A stretch of 64,000 nucleotides of DNA. Source: Himantopus leucocephalus (Eukaryota; Chordata; Aves; Charadriiformes; Recurvirostridae). The stretch lies in the NCBI GenBank assembly GCA_003993805.1, contig RSEF01000018.1:2595983-2659982 (forward strand), in the 5' to 3' direction. The notes beneath the pieces are model-generated. The model was not told the DNA's origin. It saw only the letters and a list, made by a program, of their open reading frames with translations, and did no database searches. The position numbers and the translations under genes were made by a program. The first letter of the stretch is position 1. Each line of letters opens with the position of its first letter. Shown one piece after another: positions 12,301-24,232 of the stretch.

Positions 12301-15300
12301 GGGAGAGTTAAAATATTTTATTAGAAGTACTGCTAGAGTCAGACAAAATGGATAACCTATAAAGCACACACTTTCTTCAAGTCGTCATGCAGATGTGGTT
12401 CCGTTGCTCTGGTGCTATCTAGAGACTAGTCATCTTGGACTCCGAGCGCAGTTTTTATGCCAGGATTGTGTAAGAATAAATCAGTGGTATTAATACAATG
12501 CCATAATTAGTTTCCGAATAGCATTAAGTAGGTGACAGCGAGGCAGAGTGCGATGAAAGTCTGTAAAAGCACAACTGGCAGGGAGAAGATGTTTAGGAAA
12601 TGGGTATTTACTGTCTCTTGAAAACAAGAATGAGAGTTTTTAGCAAAAGGCAAGTTAAAAATGAACAAAAGGAGTCTGTTCTTCACGCAGTGTGCAGTTA
12701 CAGCGGGACTCCTTGCTGCAAACGGTTTGGACGATAAAGGTTTTGGTGATGGTGTTCGTGTCTTCTTTTACGTCTTTGGGATTTGCTTTATTTATTTTTC
12801 AATTTCGTTTTAGTTACTAACAAATTGAGTGACATGGAGATGTACATCTGAGCAGGAGATTTTAAAAAAATAAAAAAGCAACAACCAAAAATCCCAACTC
12901 CCCCCCAAAAAAACCTGGTACTGAAAATTAAAGAAGCTGCACAGCAAATTGCTTTTCTATCTAAAAATCCACCCTTTGGTTTCACTTGACCCCCAAAAGC
13001 TGCTTTGCTTCTGCTGCTGTTACTGCTAACCTTTTGTGCTTGGAGAGCTCTAACCTTTCTCTTTAAGTCTGGATTTCACTGCAAGTGCTTGGGTGGGTTT
13101 TTGTCTCTTCTGTTGCGGGTTGTGCAACCTCTGTGGGGTTTTTTTGTGGTTAAAAACGAAGGTAGGGAAGGCTGATTTTAAGTATTTGTCCCAAAGAGAG
13201 AAATAAAAGAAACAGCCAAGTGCTTAACTGCTTTGGAATGAAACATATTTATCACAAATGGCTCTGTGCATTGCTGGAGAACGTGAAGAAGTAGTGCTCG
13301 GGGATGCTCTTGGAAGATCTGCCCTTTTCAGTGGGATCTGGAGCAGAACTATGAGTAGAAATGGTTGGTTACGTCTAAAAGTAGGCTTTTTCCCTGTTTT
13401 CTGTTTAATTCTCTGTTACTGATGAGAGTATCGGATTTAAACCGTGCTTCAGGCAGTCGTGGTAGAAGTTTCCCTCCTTCTGCCTTGCCACTCTTTCCAA
13501 GAAGCTCTCTCCATAGGGGCCAAAATTGCAGACTGTTTCCTTAAGCCACTCTCTCCACGGCGCTGCGTCTGTTCTGGTTCTGCTTTGGTGATACACATTT
13601 CCATGCGTAATTGTGACTACCCGTAACTTCCAAAGAAACCCCTCAAATAAGTTATCCCATGACCCCGTCACTGTATACTTTCGCTGGCTTCAGATTTGCA
13701 GCCCCAATGCAGAAGATGTTTTCATCTGTGTCTCTAGAGCTGCTTCGTCGGGTACGTTTTTTAAATGCCTGCGAGTTATGTGCGAGTGTACTTCTGCAGG
13801 CGACAGTCGTCGTATTTCAGAAAGTGGCATTAATTGTGATAATGTAGCGTACAGCTCCTCTTTGTGAAATTCAAGTCTTTTTAACATCACCACCTTCAAA
13901 GACAATAAAAATTCCAGTCTGCATTTATCTATTCCCATGTGAGGAGTTACTGCAGTGTATATTGTATCATTCCATGTGAAATTCTTCTGCTTAATAGTCT
14001 CATTTATACACAGTTGTCTGAGGTCAGTTTTCCATTTTGCAGTTGTCAAACAGCTGTCAAATTAAGAGACCAGATCCCAAAGTTCATTTACATTTTATGC
14101 CATTCTTTGGGTGCCTGTTTCATATCTTAATATAACTAATGATTTATCTACATATCTTAGTCTTCTTTCTGCACTTGTTTTTCACAGATGTTCACATCCT
14201 CTCGCTCTTCAAGAGCAGCCCTTAAAATAAAACTCCTATAACAGTGGGTTTTTTTTTTCGTTGAGGCTTTTCATTATACAGCTAAAGGAAGACGATACTG
14301 TACCTCCAGTGCAGGCAATGGAAATGAAAACGGTTTAAATTCTGCCTCATATTAATTGTAATTTGAATTCTGAACTGAAAAACAGAATGGTAAAAAAAGT
14401 TTTGAAATGTCTTGCTAGAAATTACAACAGAGAAAAATCTCAATTTTATTCATTTATCATTGGTTTTGGTTAATAATTGGCCTAGCTATTGATTTCCCCC
14501 TTTAAGTTTTGATTTCTTGTTCTTCAGTAGAAAACTGAAATTAAAGAGGGCTTTGTTCACAAGTCATCTTTGTAGTAAAATGTATTCATTTTTCATCCTC
14601 GGGAATATCAAAGGCTATCACATGCGCGAGAACACAGAGACTAAATTGAATGCTATTTGTGGTTTTGTAGTATGATGATTCTTACGTCGCTGAGTTCCAA
14701 GCGTAAATTTATACGGTGAAGATTTAGGGGTTGTTTTCTTATTTTTTTCCAGTGGTGTAATGATCAAAGGAATATCTCTATACATGCCATTGATGTCTTA
14801 CTACAAAGTACTTAAATAGCCTGAGGTAGCCATCTACTTTCCAAAAATTCCTTACAGACAGGTAGGACCCTTGGGTGTTAAATGTATACTTTTGAGCTGG
14901 GTGTATTTTCAGGGGAGGAAGGCGAGAGAGATACTATTACAGGCCTCAGCAGTCCTCTGTAGTGCTGAGCTTTAAAAGGCTCTTTAAAAAGTAGCCTTAA
15001 ATTATGGTCACCGGGGGAAGTTTGTCTAGGGTATGCTGTGCCAGAAAACGTTTCTGTGCCATTTCAACGTCATTCACTAACCGGTTCAAGAAGTGTAACT
15101 TAATTAACCCTTTCCAGGTTTTAGGGGAAAATTCTGGTTTATACATACATATTTGTTGCCTCTTGCGTTCTGGAAAGAGACAGTTTAAGGACTATCGATA
15201 CTGCTTTTTGCCAGTTGCTTGAAGACCCTATGGTTTGCTAAGTAAAGGGAAACAATATCCTTGCTATTTGCTGCATTTCAGAGGCAATTATTAGTCTTTT

Positions 15301-15954
15301 CGGTTGATGGGATCCGCATTGGGATTGTAATAAAACACAAGTCAATGTGAAATTGGATGCAGACTAGGAGAGCAGATAAAACCAAGTGAAAATTAATGAC
15401 AGATGTAAAAGTTATTGGTAATAACGTAGTCATCTTTTTACAATCTTTTTCCAAACTATATTTTTATTTCAGCAGATGCCACTTGGAATCTTCAGAGTAA
15501 ATCATCTCTTTGATTTTGATTATGATCTTCAATACTGAAAGTAGCTTAATTGTGATGGGTTCTGACTTATTTATGAATACATTTTTACATTTGAGGGCAG
15601 GCACACAGATCCCAGGCTGCTGGGTTGTTCAGAAGGGGTGGTTGTGACAGGGTGCAGAGTGCTCCAGTAGATGTCTGTAAGTCTATTTTTATGGCTTGAG
15701 ATGTCACTAGCATTAACTGCAGGGTCCGCAGAACATCCCTGAAGCTGAGGATCTGTCATCGTCCCAGGTGGGACGTGAGGAGCGGTGGGGCTGGTTTGCT
15801 TAACGTTCCCTGCGAAAAATATGGGAAAGCACAGCTTTTCAGTGCTTGTTCAGCGCTGAGCATAAACAGCACTTCTATAAGCAACTGAAAAAAGCCTTCC
15901 GCGCTTGTTTTAAATCATAAGCAAGCTTTATTTTCTTAGTTTCTCACATAGCAA
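3368..15954. other. 12.6 kb intron segment without recognised genes
   Basis: Mostly AT-rich, apparently single-copy intron. Many short open frames occur on both strands, none over about 125 codons and none with a family I recognise. The longest, 5752-6129 (+), is Lys/Phe-rich with no domain and no splice or start context that supports it. Short homopolymer runs occur (for example C9 near 6687-6695, T10 near 8369). I could not assign any transposon family here; fragments too decayed to see by eye may exist. Confidence 0.5.
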
Positions 15955-16810
15955 AGACCATCCCGGGTCAGGCCAAAGGGCTGTCTGATGCAGGGATCCT
16001 CTCTTCAGCAGGATCTGCAAATGCCCTTCCTGTCTCAGACTCATCGGGTCGTGGGACCTCCTCATTAATCTCTTCCTGGCCCTGTTGGAGATGGGCAGCG
16101 TTTGGAGGAGGATGCTGGACGTGGGAGGTCCCAGGAGCTGAGACCTTCTTCTCGTCCTCCATGGAGCATGACTGGGCAGTGCCTGCGGGGGCGGTGGGCA
16201 CCCCTGGAGAAGGCTGGTCAGTGCCTCCAGCTCTTCCCCATTTTTTGCACTGGTGAGTTTCCTTCTCCTTTTCGTTGTCCGTTAGGCTCTCCCCACCACA
16301 CTCGTTTGGAGTGGAAACTGAAAAGGATATTTTGCTTTGGTAGGTGAAAGTCAGTAACAAAAATATATGGTAGCAGATACTTAACCTTAAGATGAGCACC
16401 AGCATGAAGGGATAAGTCTCCGGAAGACTCTACAGTAGTCTTGTGTCAGGGACTCCTTGAAACGATGGTGTCTTTGTGTGCATGAAAACTTTCCTCTATG
16501 ATTTTGTCCAATTTCCCTTTTTAGCACTGGGGGAGGCAATGACTACTCATCTGCCTGTTGGTTTTCCGTGCCATTTATGATTTTATAGACATCCCTCATA
16601 GCCTCCCTTGCTTGTACTTTTCCAGGCTGAAAAAAGCTGCTCCATCTTGGTTCTCCTATATGGAAGCTGTTCTGTACCTGTGATTGCCTTTGTCTTTTCT
16701 TTGCTATGTTTTCAAGCTTCTCTTTGAGAAAGGAGGACCCAAGGTGCATCCCCTGAGGGTACAGACAGGGATATAGAAGGGATCTGTACAGTGGCAATGT
16801 ATGTGCAGGG
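15955..16810 (-). mobile_element. old, decayed CR1-type LINE fragment (RT C-terminus and 3' region)
   Basis: Read on the minus strand, the stretch has the order of a CR1 3' end. From about 16810 down to 16550 it encodes a degraded reverse-transcriptase tail: residues such as MHLGSSFLKEKLENI and, further on, MRDVYKIINGTEN align by eye with the CR1 C-terminal pattern (…W-S-x-x-K-x-x-x-E-K-… and …GD-x-I-x-V-Y-K-I-…). At the other end, 15965-16010 resembles the 3'-end motif of sauropsid CR1s (GTCAGGCCAAAGGGCTGTCT in + orientation). The middle (about 16130-16350) is GC-richer and not alignable, perhaps an insertion or strong decay. The element is 5'-truncated and dead. An open frame of 128 codons survives at 16543-16929 on the minus strand, most of it inside this relic. 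Confidence 0.65.
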
Positions 16811-19800
16811 CAGCATCTCTCCCTCAACTGGCACGTGCACGTGTACACACATCCACACACTGTTAGTGAGTAGAACTGGGAACAGCAAATCTGATTAATC
16901 GAGTCCTTAACATAATTAAAATTAAACAAGACCTCCTGGGACAGTAATCAATCACAGCAATCAACTATCTCTGCTATGGTGCCTGTAGCTTTTGTTTTTC
17001 TTTTCTTTTTTTTAAATAACTTCTGATTAGTGACTGACTTTTTCATACACCTATCTAGTCCTACCCTGTGGTGTCCCTTCTAAGCGAAAATACCTTGGAG
17101 CCGATTGCTTTCTTTTCCACAGGTAACATAACATTTACATGTATTTGTGCGTACCGGTCTCTGCCTCTTATTCGGTATCTGCTCACCTGGTATTTGAAGG
17201 TACTTCTGCAATTCTTCACTACCAGTTTCCACCCTTAAAGGTCTGAACAGCTTGAAAGCAAAGCCAAGTGGTCTGTCTGAGCATGTCCTGTTCTTGGGTG
17301 AAATAAGATCTTGAGTTCTTATTTTTGTGAAGTACATTAACCATCTTTACGGGGTGGAATTACCCTGTTTTGAAGTGTCGAGCTGTTGTTATAAAGGGAG
17401 GGTTGCTGCAACCGCTGCTGCCTCCTGTTTGTGATGAGAAAAAGAAGTAGCATCTTTTGAAAGATGCTCTTACCATCTCACTAAGAGCCCTGTTTTCAGC
17501 CCTTCCTGTTGTTTTGCTCATGTGAGTCGCAGCTAAACGGGTTGGGAACCCCATTTGGAGGGCACTCAATTTCTTATGTATTGCAAAGGCATTTAGGAAG
17601 GTTGTGCAAACCTGTAGTTTTTGCATGAGGACCCATGTATTTTAAAATTAGATCAGCGTTATGCACTTAGCCTACATTCTCGATGTAGGGATGTCAATGG
17701 GATGTCTGATTTACGTAGGTTAAGCACGTGCAATTTGTGCTGAGCTTAAGCGGAGCCAACAGGGAGGTGTGAGCCCAACTCTGCTGCTGAAGACACAGAT
17801 GACTTTGAACAGCCTTACCCTAACGAGAGTGCGCCATGGTTTTGCTGCTCAAATTACTGAAGTGGTGGTTTTGACACATGGTAATACTGATTTTTAAACC
17901 ACTGTCATGAAGTCAGAAGATGTTCAACTGCAACGTGGATGGAGGGAGGTTCTGGAGACTTCAGGGTGGTGATTCAAGCTTCACCCATCATCTTGGGGAT
18001 CCAAAACTTGCTCCGTGTGTCTGGCTCGAAGGGTGGCTTCTGCTCCTGAAATCAAACTTTCTCCCAAGTCACTGCAGTCTTTTTCTGTGTCATTAGTGCC
18101 AGTTCTGGGATGTTTATTATTTGGGTGGAGGAAATGCATATGTGCTTTAGCTGCCTTCCAGAGTACTACTGCGCTCGCCCAATCTTTCTCGCCAGCGAGC
18201 TGACGTTTCTCATTAGGCTTAAAAGAGAAAGTGCCTCCTCGCCTGCCCCAGCTCAGCGGAGCAGCTGTGTCTCTTTCAGATCTGCAGGATCACTGGTGTG
18301 CTCAGAAACTTGTCCCTTCCCCCCTCAAACTATATCACTTGCTCCAGTAAAATGTTTTTGGTCTCCCAGCGAATCGTGCCTGCTATTCTGTAAGTAACCT
18401 AAAGGCAAAGAGAATTTTAGAAATGCATCACAGCTACCTGTCTTCTGCACCCATGTGCCCCCAATACATTGTTTACCATGTTTGTGTTCACAATACCCTT
18501 TTATCTCCCTATTTTCCCCAAATGGGCCCAAAACTGAAGATGAATCAATGCCAGGCTAGTGTGTGAACCAAAGGACCAGCCTTTTTCTAGGCAGAAAACC
18601 AGCAGATACGTTGGTGACCAGCTGTCAGAGCAAAAATAACTAATGCATCAAAAAAAGTTTATACATGTTAGATAGACTGGCTTTATTTGTTATGGTTAAT
18701 TACTGAAATTAAAGCTATTAGAAGGGCAGGAACGTTTTCTCTCATGAGGCGTATGGTCTGGCCCTGGAAAACCTGAAAATACATAATATAAACTGGATGC
18801 TGATAAATTATTTTTGCACAGATCATAAAATTTTTAGTACATTTTATATAAAAAGGTATAAATTAGAGTATTTAAATGTTATTTTTATGGCATATTAGGT
18901 GGAATTATTTTGACCTAAATGGTTTATTTCAAGGAAACTGTGAAATTGATAAATAAATCTACTCTGTTCCAGTGCTAAACGTGTGAAACGTAATCCTCTT
19001 GAGTTTTACATCCGCAGGCTGAGCGTCCTTGTGTTTGCAGTAGGATGTAGGTGCTACTATTGTGTGTAACAGGTGCATGTAATTTAACTGTAGAACTAGT
19101 CAAAATACCTTTAATCAGTTAATGTTAAGTCAAACCATATGGATCCGCAGCTCCTTCTCCCCTGCTACCCAATCGGTCGTGCTCGGCGCTTGCATGAATC
19201 AGTGTCCTGTAGGACCCAGCGGTGGGATGTAGAAAAGACCCGGTTGCTGAAATTTTAATCTTTCTGCTCCAAAGTAACAGCTGCAGGTAGCGTAAGTGCA
19301 CGACAGCCTGTTTTGACTTTCCTGCTTTTTATATCCGGGTCGGTTTGGGAGATGGCAGGGCTGTGTGCGATGCCCTGAAGAGCGCGGCAGTGGCACCGCG
19401 TGTTTATGGGGCTGAAGAGCCATTAAAGGTACTTCAGCATCAGCCCGTGGGAGAAACGTCACCAAGGCTTGGCTGCGCAGAGAATAGGGTGCTCGTCTGG
19501 TCGATAGCTTTCAACACTGAGTCTCCTGTGATATTTTAAAACAGATGCAGTGAAAACAAAGCATAAATATGACGGAGAGCTGGAAGTGCTCACCGTACAG
19601 GGTTTTCCTGCAGTGGCTGATGCAAAAATATTCAGAAATGCGTAGCAACTAGAAAGCAACATCACTGCTATCAAAGGCATGAAAATGTTTTTAGGCATAT
19701 AAGTGGCAAGTTCCTTTCTTATTCTGGAATATTAGTTTTACCAAAGACCACTTGAACTAGGACAGGAACAGATTTGCGGGTGGACTGGAGTAGCGCGAGC

Positions 19801-20393
19801 ATCAAACACCACCGATACCGTCTCCTGAGCCGTAAGTGATTTTGGTTTGTCGTCTTGTAGCGTGTGGATTTCTACTTTAAATCGTTGGCAAGTATTTCAT
19901 TTTTCAGATGCTGTATTGGGCATATATGTGCCCTGTTAGCTGATGCTGCCGGAGGAGGGTTATTTCATGGGGTTGGCTTTCTGGGTGGTCCTCCCAAAGC
20001 CGTAATCAACGTGCGCATGGCATATCTTGTCAGCGTGGGGCTCAGCGCCGCAGATTTATCTTGTAAGATAGCACCGGCCAGAGATCTGTTCAAGGATCCT
20101 GTCTACAATTAATAAAACTAACTTTTGAAGCTGTCTTTTTCTTTCATTGTATTTGAAACAATTTGGAACATCAAATTTTCCCTTTGAAGTTTAATTTCAA
20201 GTTCATCGGCTGTGCTAGTGGCCTACATTTCTGCAGATCACAGCTTCAAAAATCAGACGATAAATTTACTCCGGAGACATTTGGAGGATTTGTTTTCTTG
20301 AAAGCTAACCTTAATTAACATTTAGCTTCGTCTTTAGAGTCTCTTTGGCAACTGATTGCAAGCAAATGCACGCAAATAAAAAGTTCCTTTGAC
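16811..20393. other. intron segment, AT-rich, nothing recognised
   Basis: Single-copy-looking intron. Around 18640-18960 it is strongly AT-rich with few CpGs. Short frames occur on both strands without domains. Near 16831-16860 there is a small CA/TG-rich patch. Confidence 0.5.
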
Positions 20394-20410
20394 GGCTATT
20401 TAAAATAGCC
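20394..20410. repeat. 17-bp near-perfect palindrome
   Basis: GGCTATTTAAAATAGCC has 8-bp arms around a single central base, inside an AT-rich stretch. Short palindromes like this arise by chance in 60 kb, so function is not implied. Confidence 0.6.
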
Positions 20411-20949
20411 ATAGTAGTCAGTATACCATCAAATACCAAAATACTGTCAAAATAATTTTCAAGGCAGATTTTGTACCTTTTTTTTTAACCTTTTACTTAA
20501 ATATCTTCAAGTCATTATTTTAATGACTTATTCTGTCTTCTGCTAATACAGTATAAAACCCAAATGTTGACTACTGTTATTAAACTATTTTTAAGAGAAC
20601 TGACTTGGGAAGCTAGAGCAAATATACTAGTTGGCACACTCGGGAGTTAGGCACTCTGAGACCCAGACGGTATTTTTTGATTAAAAAATTTCCAGGAAAA
20701 CAGTTTTGTTGTTGCTGGTAATAGTAAAGCAAAGAAAAAAGAAAAAAAAAAAAGAAAACCACACTGAGAAAAAACCGCAGCAGAAAACAAAGCAGAGCTG
20801 TACTAGTGGGGAGTATGTGCAGGAGTATTGGCATTTCTTTTATGCCGCTTGTGAAAAGATTTCATCTTTATTCTCTGCCCTCTGAGAAGGCTTCAAATCT
20901 AATGTTCTGGGCAGCAGAAGACATCCGCTCCATTTCCAGCTTTTAAAAT

Positions 20950-21285
20950 ACACGTCAGCACTTAAGTTGGGTAGACAGCAGCACTAATCATATTAAGCAC
21001 AGTCTCCGGACTCCCGGCGAATGCATAATTAATACATTGTTTTAGAGGTGCGGGGCCGGGGCGGAGGGCAGGGCTGTGGGTGCGTAGCTGGCCGGGGGCG
21101 CGGGGGCCGGGGGCTCGCCGCTGCGCCCTGCGCTCCCCAAATCTCCTTGGTTCCACCTCTGGCGGGAGCCCGGCCGTCAAGCAGCCTCCATTCAAGTGGT
21201 TGCCACGTCGAGCTCTCGCTGGGGTAGTAAATGCTAATTCGGCGTCAATTAGAAAAACGCCACTAAGAGAGTGCCGCGGTTAATA
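20950..21285. promoter_or_regulatory. CpG-rich intronic island next to AT-rich homeodomain-like sites
   Basis: Bases 21045-21200 stand out from the AT-rich intron: about 16 CpGs within roughly 150 bp and dense G runs. CpGs continue thinly to 21284. Immediately upstream (20960-21040) lie CACTTAAGT, TAATCATATTA and GCATAATTAATAC, motifs of the kind bound by homeodomain proteins. Low-methylation CpG islands inside introns are often promoters or enhancers; that is inference here. Open frames on both strands (20962-21195 minus, 21080-21283 plus) reflect GC-rich composition. Confidence 0.4.
21052..21113 (+). other. G-quadruplex-capable G-run cluster
   Basis: On the + strand G4-CC-G4-(4)-G3-CA-G3 at 21052-21073 meets the usual four-run, short-loop rule, and three further five-G runs follow at about 21094-21113. 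The + strand is the sense strand of COX10, so the motif would also be present in the nascent transcript. Confidence 0.6.
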
Positions 21286-24216
21286 AGAGGCACTTCTGTT
21301 GATTCATTCCTGGGGTGGGGTTGGGATTTTTTTTTTTTTGCCTGTGCCTTGTATTTTGTGCCTCTCTCCCCATTTTTTTTTTTATTTTAAGAAACTTAAC
21401 TTGGGTGCATTTTACTATTTCATCTCCACTTTTGGATGTTACTCCAAAGTTTACATCATGCCAATATGCCTTTCAGTCGCCCGGTGCGGCAAATTGTTGA
21501 ACGCCTCCTGTTTCGCTGTTAAACTTCAGTGCGACCCCTGTATTTGAGCACTTATGGTTGTTTTTGGAAATTAGAATTTAATATTAGAGGACTGAGTGTT
21601 AGAAATGCGTGGCAAACTATGCTAAATAAACGTACGCATACTTCACCGATAAATCTGCTGCAATCGAATGTGAATCCTGGATTAAACCTGCATTGCTACC
21701 TTAACTTTTAAAACGTGTAAAATGTATATTGCAGATATGTGGTGTAGTCTGTTTTTTTTTGAACTTTTTTTTTTTACATTCTTGTGAAAACATTGTTTCT
21801 CCAAGTTAGCCATGTGTTAACCTCAAAAATGTTAGTTTTATGGGTAGCGTTGCCCTCATAAAACAAAAATGAATGGATAACACTTTAAAGAAGTCTGCCT
21901 AGGAAAAGGAGTTTGAAATAACATTCTGCTCTGACTTTCTTGACTAATTTAAACTACTGTTATATTTTTGGTTAAAGGTTAATGTTCCTTTAATTGGCCT
22001 TTTAATAGTACATCTGTGTTTGGTTGTTGGGGGGGTGTATGGCATTGAACAACGTGCCCTCAGCGTTCGCATTTTTTCCTAGTGATCTCGGGGGATTCTT
22101 CGTCCTTTCCTGAAGCGCGCTATCTGAACTAATTGCCTCCGTGCCTCGAACAGCTTTCTGCCAACAAATATGATAATATTTTAGGAACAGCGTTAGGTAA
22201 ATTCTGGTGTTGACTTTGAGATATTTTCAGTAGAGCGTGTCTGAGCTTTCAGATGCTCTTTGGAGTGACTGGGAGTGGGGGGAAGAAACTGCTTTCATTA
22301 GCAAAATAAGATTTTAATTAAATAGTTAAACCGTATTTGATTATATCATGTAAAAATTCTGAGAAAATGATTGATTTCTTGAAGTTTGAAATTTATTTAT
22401 GCCCTGTGCAGTGCTATGCTCCATTCTCTGGCGTGGGGTAGCGCGTTAGTTCACCGTAGCTGCGTTTGCTTTAGCCGAAGTCTGCTCGGACAGAAATCAA
22501 TGGCAGATTTTCCGCTGCCGTTAACAGGGGTAGGATTTATCCTACAGAGCTAAATATGAATATTGTTACGCAGTACTAGAAAACAGGAGGGCAGTGAACC
22601 TCAAAAGAAGACATCTCATAGTGAAAGCGTATTTAATTCATCCACCCATTGGCATCTGCTAACATGGGAATGTCTTTGATTTTATAATTGGAGTAATCAA
22701 AAGTGCTAGGAGACAGTCTACTTAATTTGATGATTTTTTTTCCCCTTTTTGTTTTTTTTTTTCTTTTAATTCTCGAATACTGATGTGCTTGGTGCATAGC
22801 CAATTTTGGTTTCCCGTTGAGAAGCATGTAGCTGCATTTTCCATTTGATTGTGTAGATCTTTCTTACATTAGTAGGGGACAGAGCAATGTTGGAAAAGAA
22901 AGGAACCGTATTAGCAGGGAGTCTCAGTGACTTTGTGATGCCTGAAATAACTTCTAACTGACTTCATGCTATTTATCTGTTACGGAATAATAATCTCTCT
23001 GTAACATAATTAAAACATGAATTAAATCATTGTCTGTCCAAGAAGATGGAAAACTTGAGAAAACTGCGTGGTAATTGCCAGAAATAGACCTTTTAATTAC
23101 AAAAAAGGATTTTGTGGTGCGTGTGTTTTTATGCCTAGTAAACACCAAGTGCTTTCTCGTTTTGAAAACCTGAGGAGTTCTGCTTTATCTCAGAAATTTA
23201 CGATTTGCTTTATGTGTATGTGCTACACTTATTATGGGAATAATGATACATTTATTTTAGCAAACATAGGGTGCTGTAAAATAAACTGTTTTCTTTAATG
23301 CAGTAAATAATAGTAAGAAAGACGCAAATGAAAGACCTGCTCCAAAGCTCGGACATTTTTCATTCCAAGTAATGCAGACATTACATCTGTATGTTTGTGC
23401 ATGTATTTATGCCCACACTGAAAAATTCACATTGCGCTGCGGAACGACACGGGACCGTGATTTCATTCTACATATGTTTTCTGTCCACGTCACCGCGTGC
23501 CTGACAGTGGCTGCAAGTCCCGCTATAGGTTAGTTTATTACCAATCCACTACTGTGTAGTGTCTGATTTTTCTCCAGTGCCAAAACAGCCTCCAGGAAGC
23601 CACATGAAAGTTCAGTTCCCCTTCCCACGAGTGTTCTTAATTTATTCCAAAGTCGCGTTTCTAATAGTGGTCTAAGACTCCAGCGCTGTGTGTGGTTTTT
23701 AAATTATGGCAGCAAACCGCAAAGACAAAAAGCCCACAGCCCAGATTTTTGCAGTTCCTGGACGTAAAGCCGACTGGCTTCCCCCCTTTTCTGCTATGGA
23801 GAACTTTAAAAGGATTCTGTCAAAATAACTTAGGATCACAATCTAGGCTGTGGAGTGAGAAATGATTTCTTGAATAGTTTGGAAATCTTGGTTAAATAAA
23901 TGTTGTAAGACGCTGGGTTTTGGGGTTGGGGGTTTTCTTTGTTTTGTTTTGTTTTTTCTTGTATTCCCTATAAGGTCCATCCAGCAAACAGCTGCCGAAG
24001 TGCAGGCGCACCCTGCGTGCGGGGGCTTGGGCTCCGGTCCTGTCCCTGCCGTGGGCTTTTGCACCTTTGGAGCTGGGGGGGGACGTGTTGTGCTTGCAAA
24101 TGCTGGACCCAGGCTGGTGCTTGTCTCGAACCCAGAGACCTGCCCTGGATCCAGAATCCCAAATGGGAAAAGTCAATGTTGATGGCAGTGGGATCCATGT
24201 TTGCAGAAAAACCCCA
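21286..24216. other. intron segment, AT-rich with T and A runs
   Basis: Nothing coding is supported. T runs occur at about 21327-21339 and 21373-21383, and a G7 run near 22030. A TTTG-type repeat (GTTTT units) lies at about 23938-23956. Confidence 0.5.
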
Positions 24217-24217
24217 N
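24217..24217. other. single N beside a C12 run
   Basis: One N at 24217 sits between ACCCCA and CATCCCC..., followed by twelve Cs at 24221-24232. No clear flanking duplication can be read, unlike the other single-N sites, so this may be an uncalled base or a short join at a C-rich tract that is hard to sequence. Confidence 0.8.
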
Positions 24218-24232
24218 CATCCCCCCCCCCCC

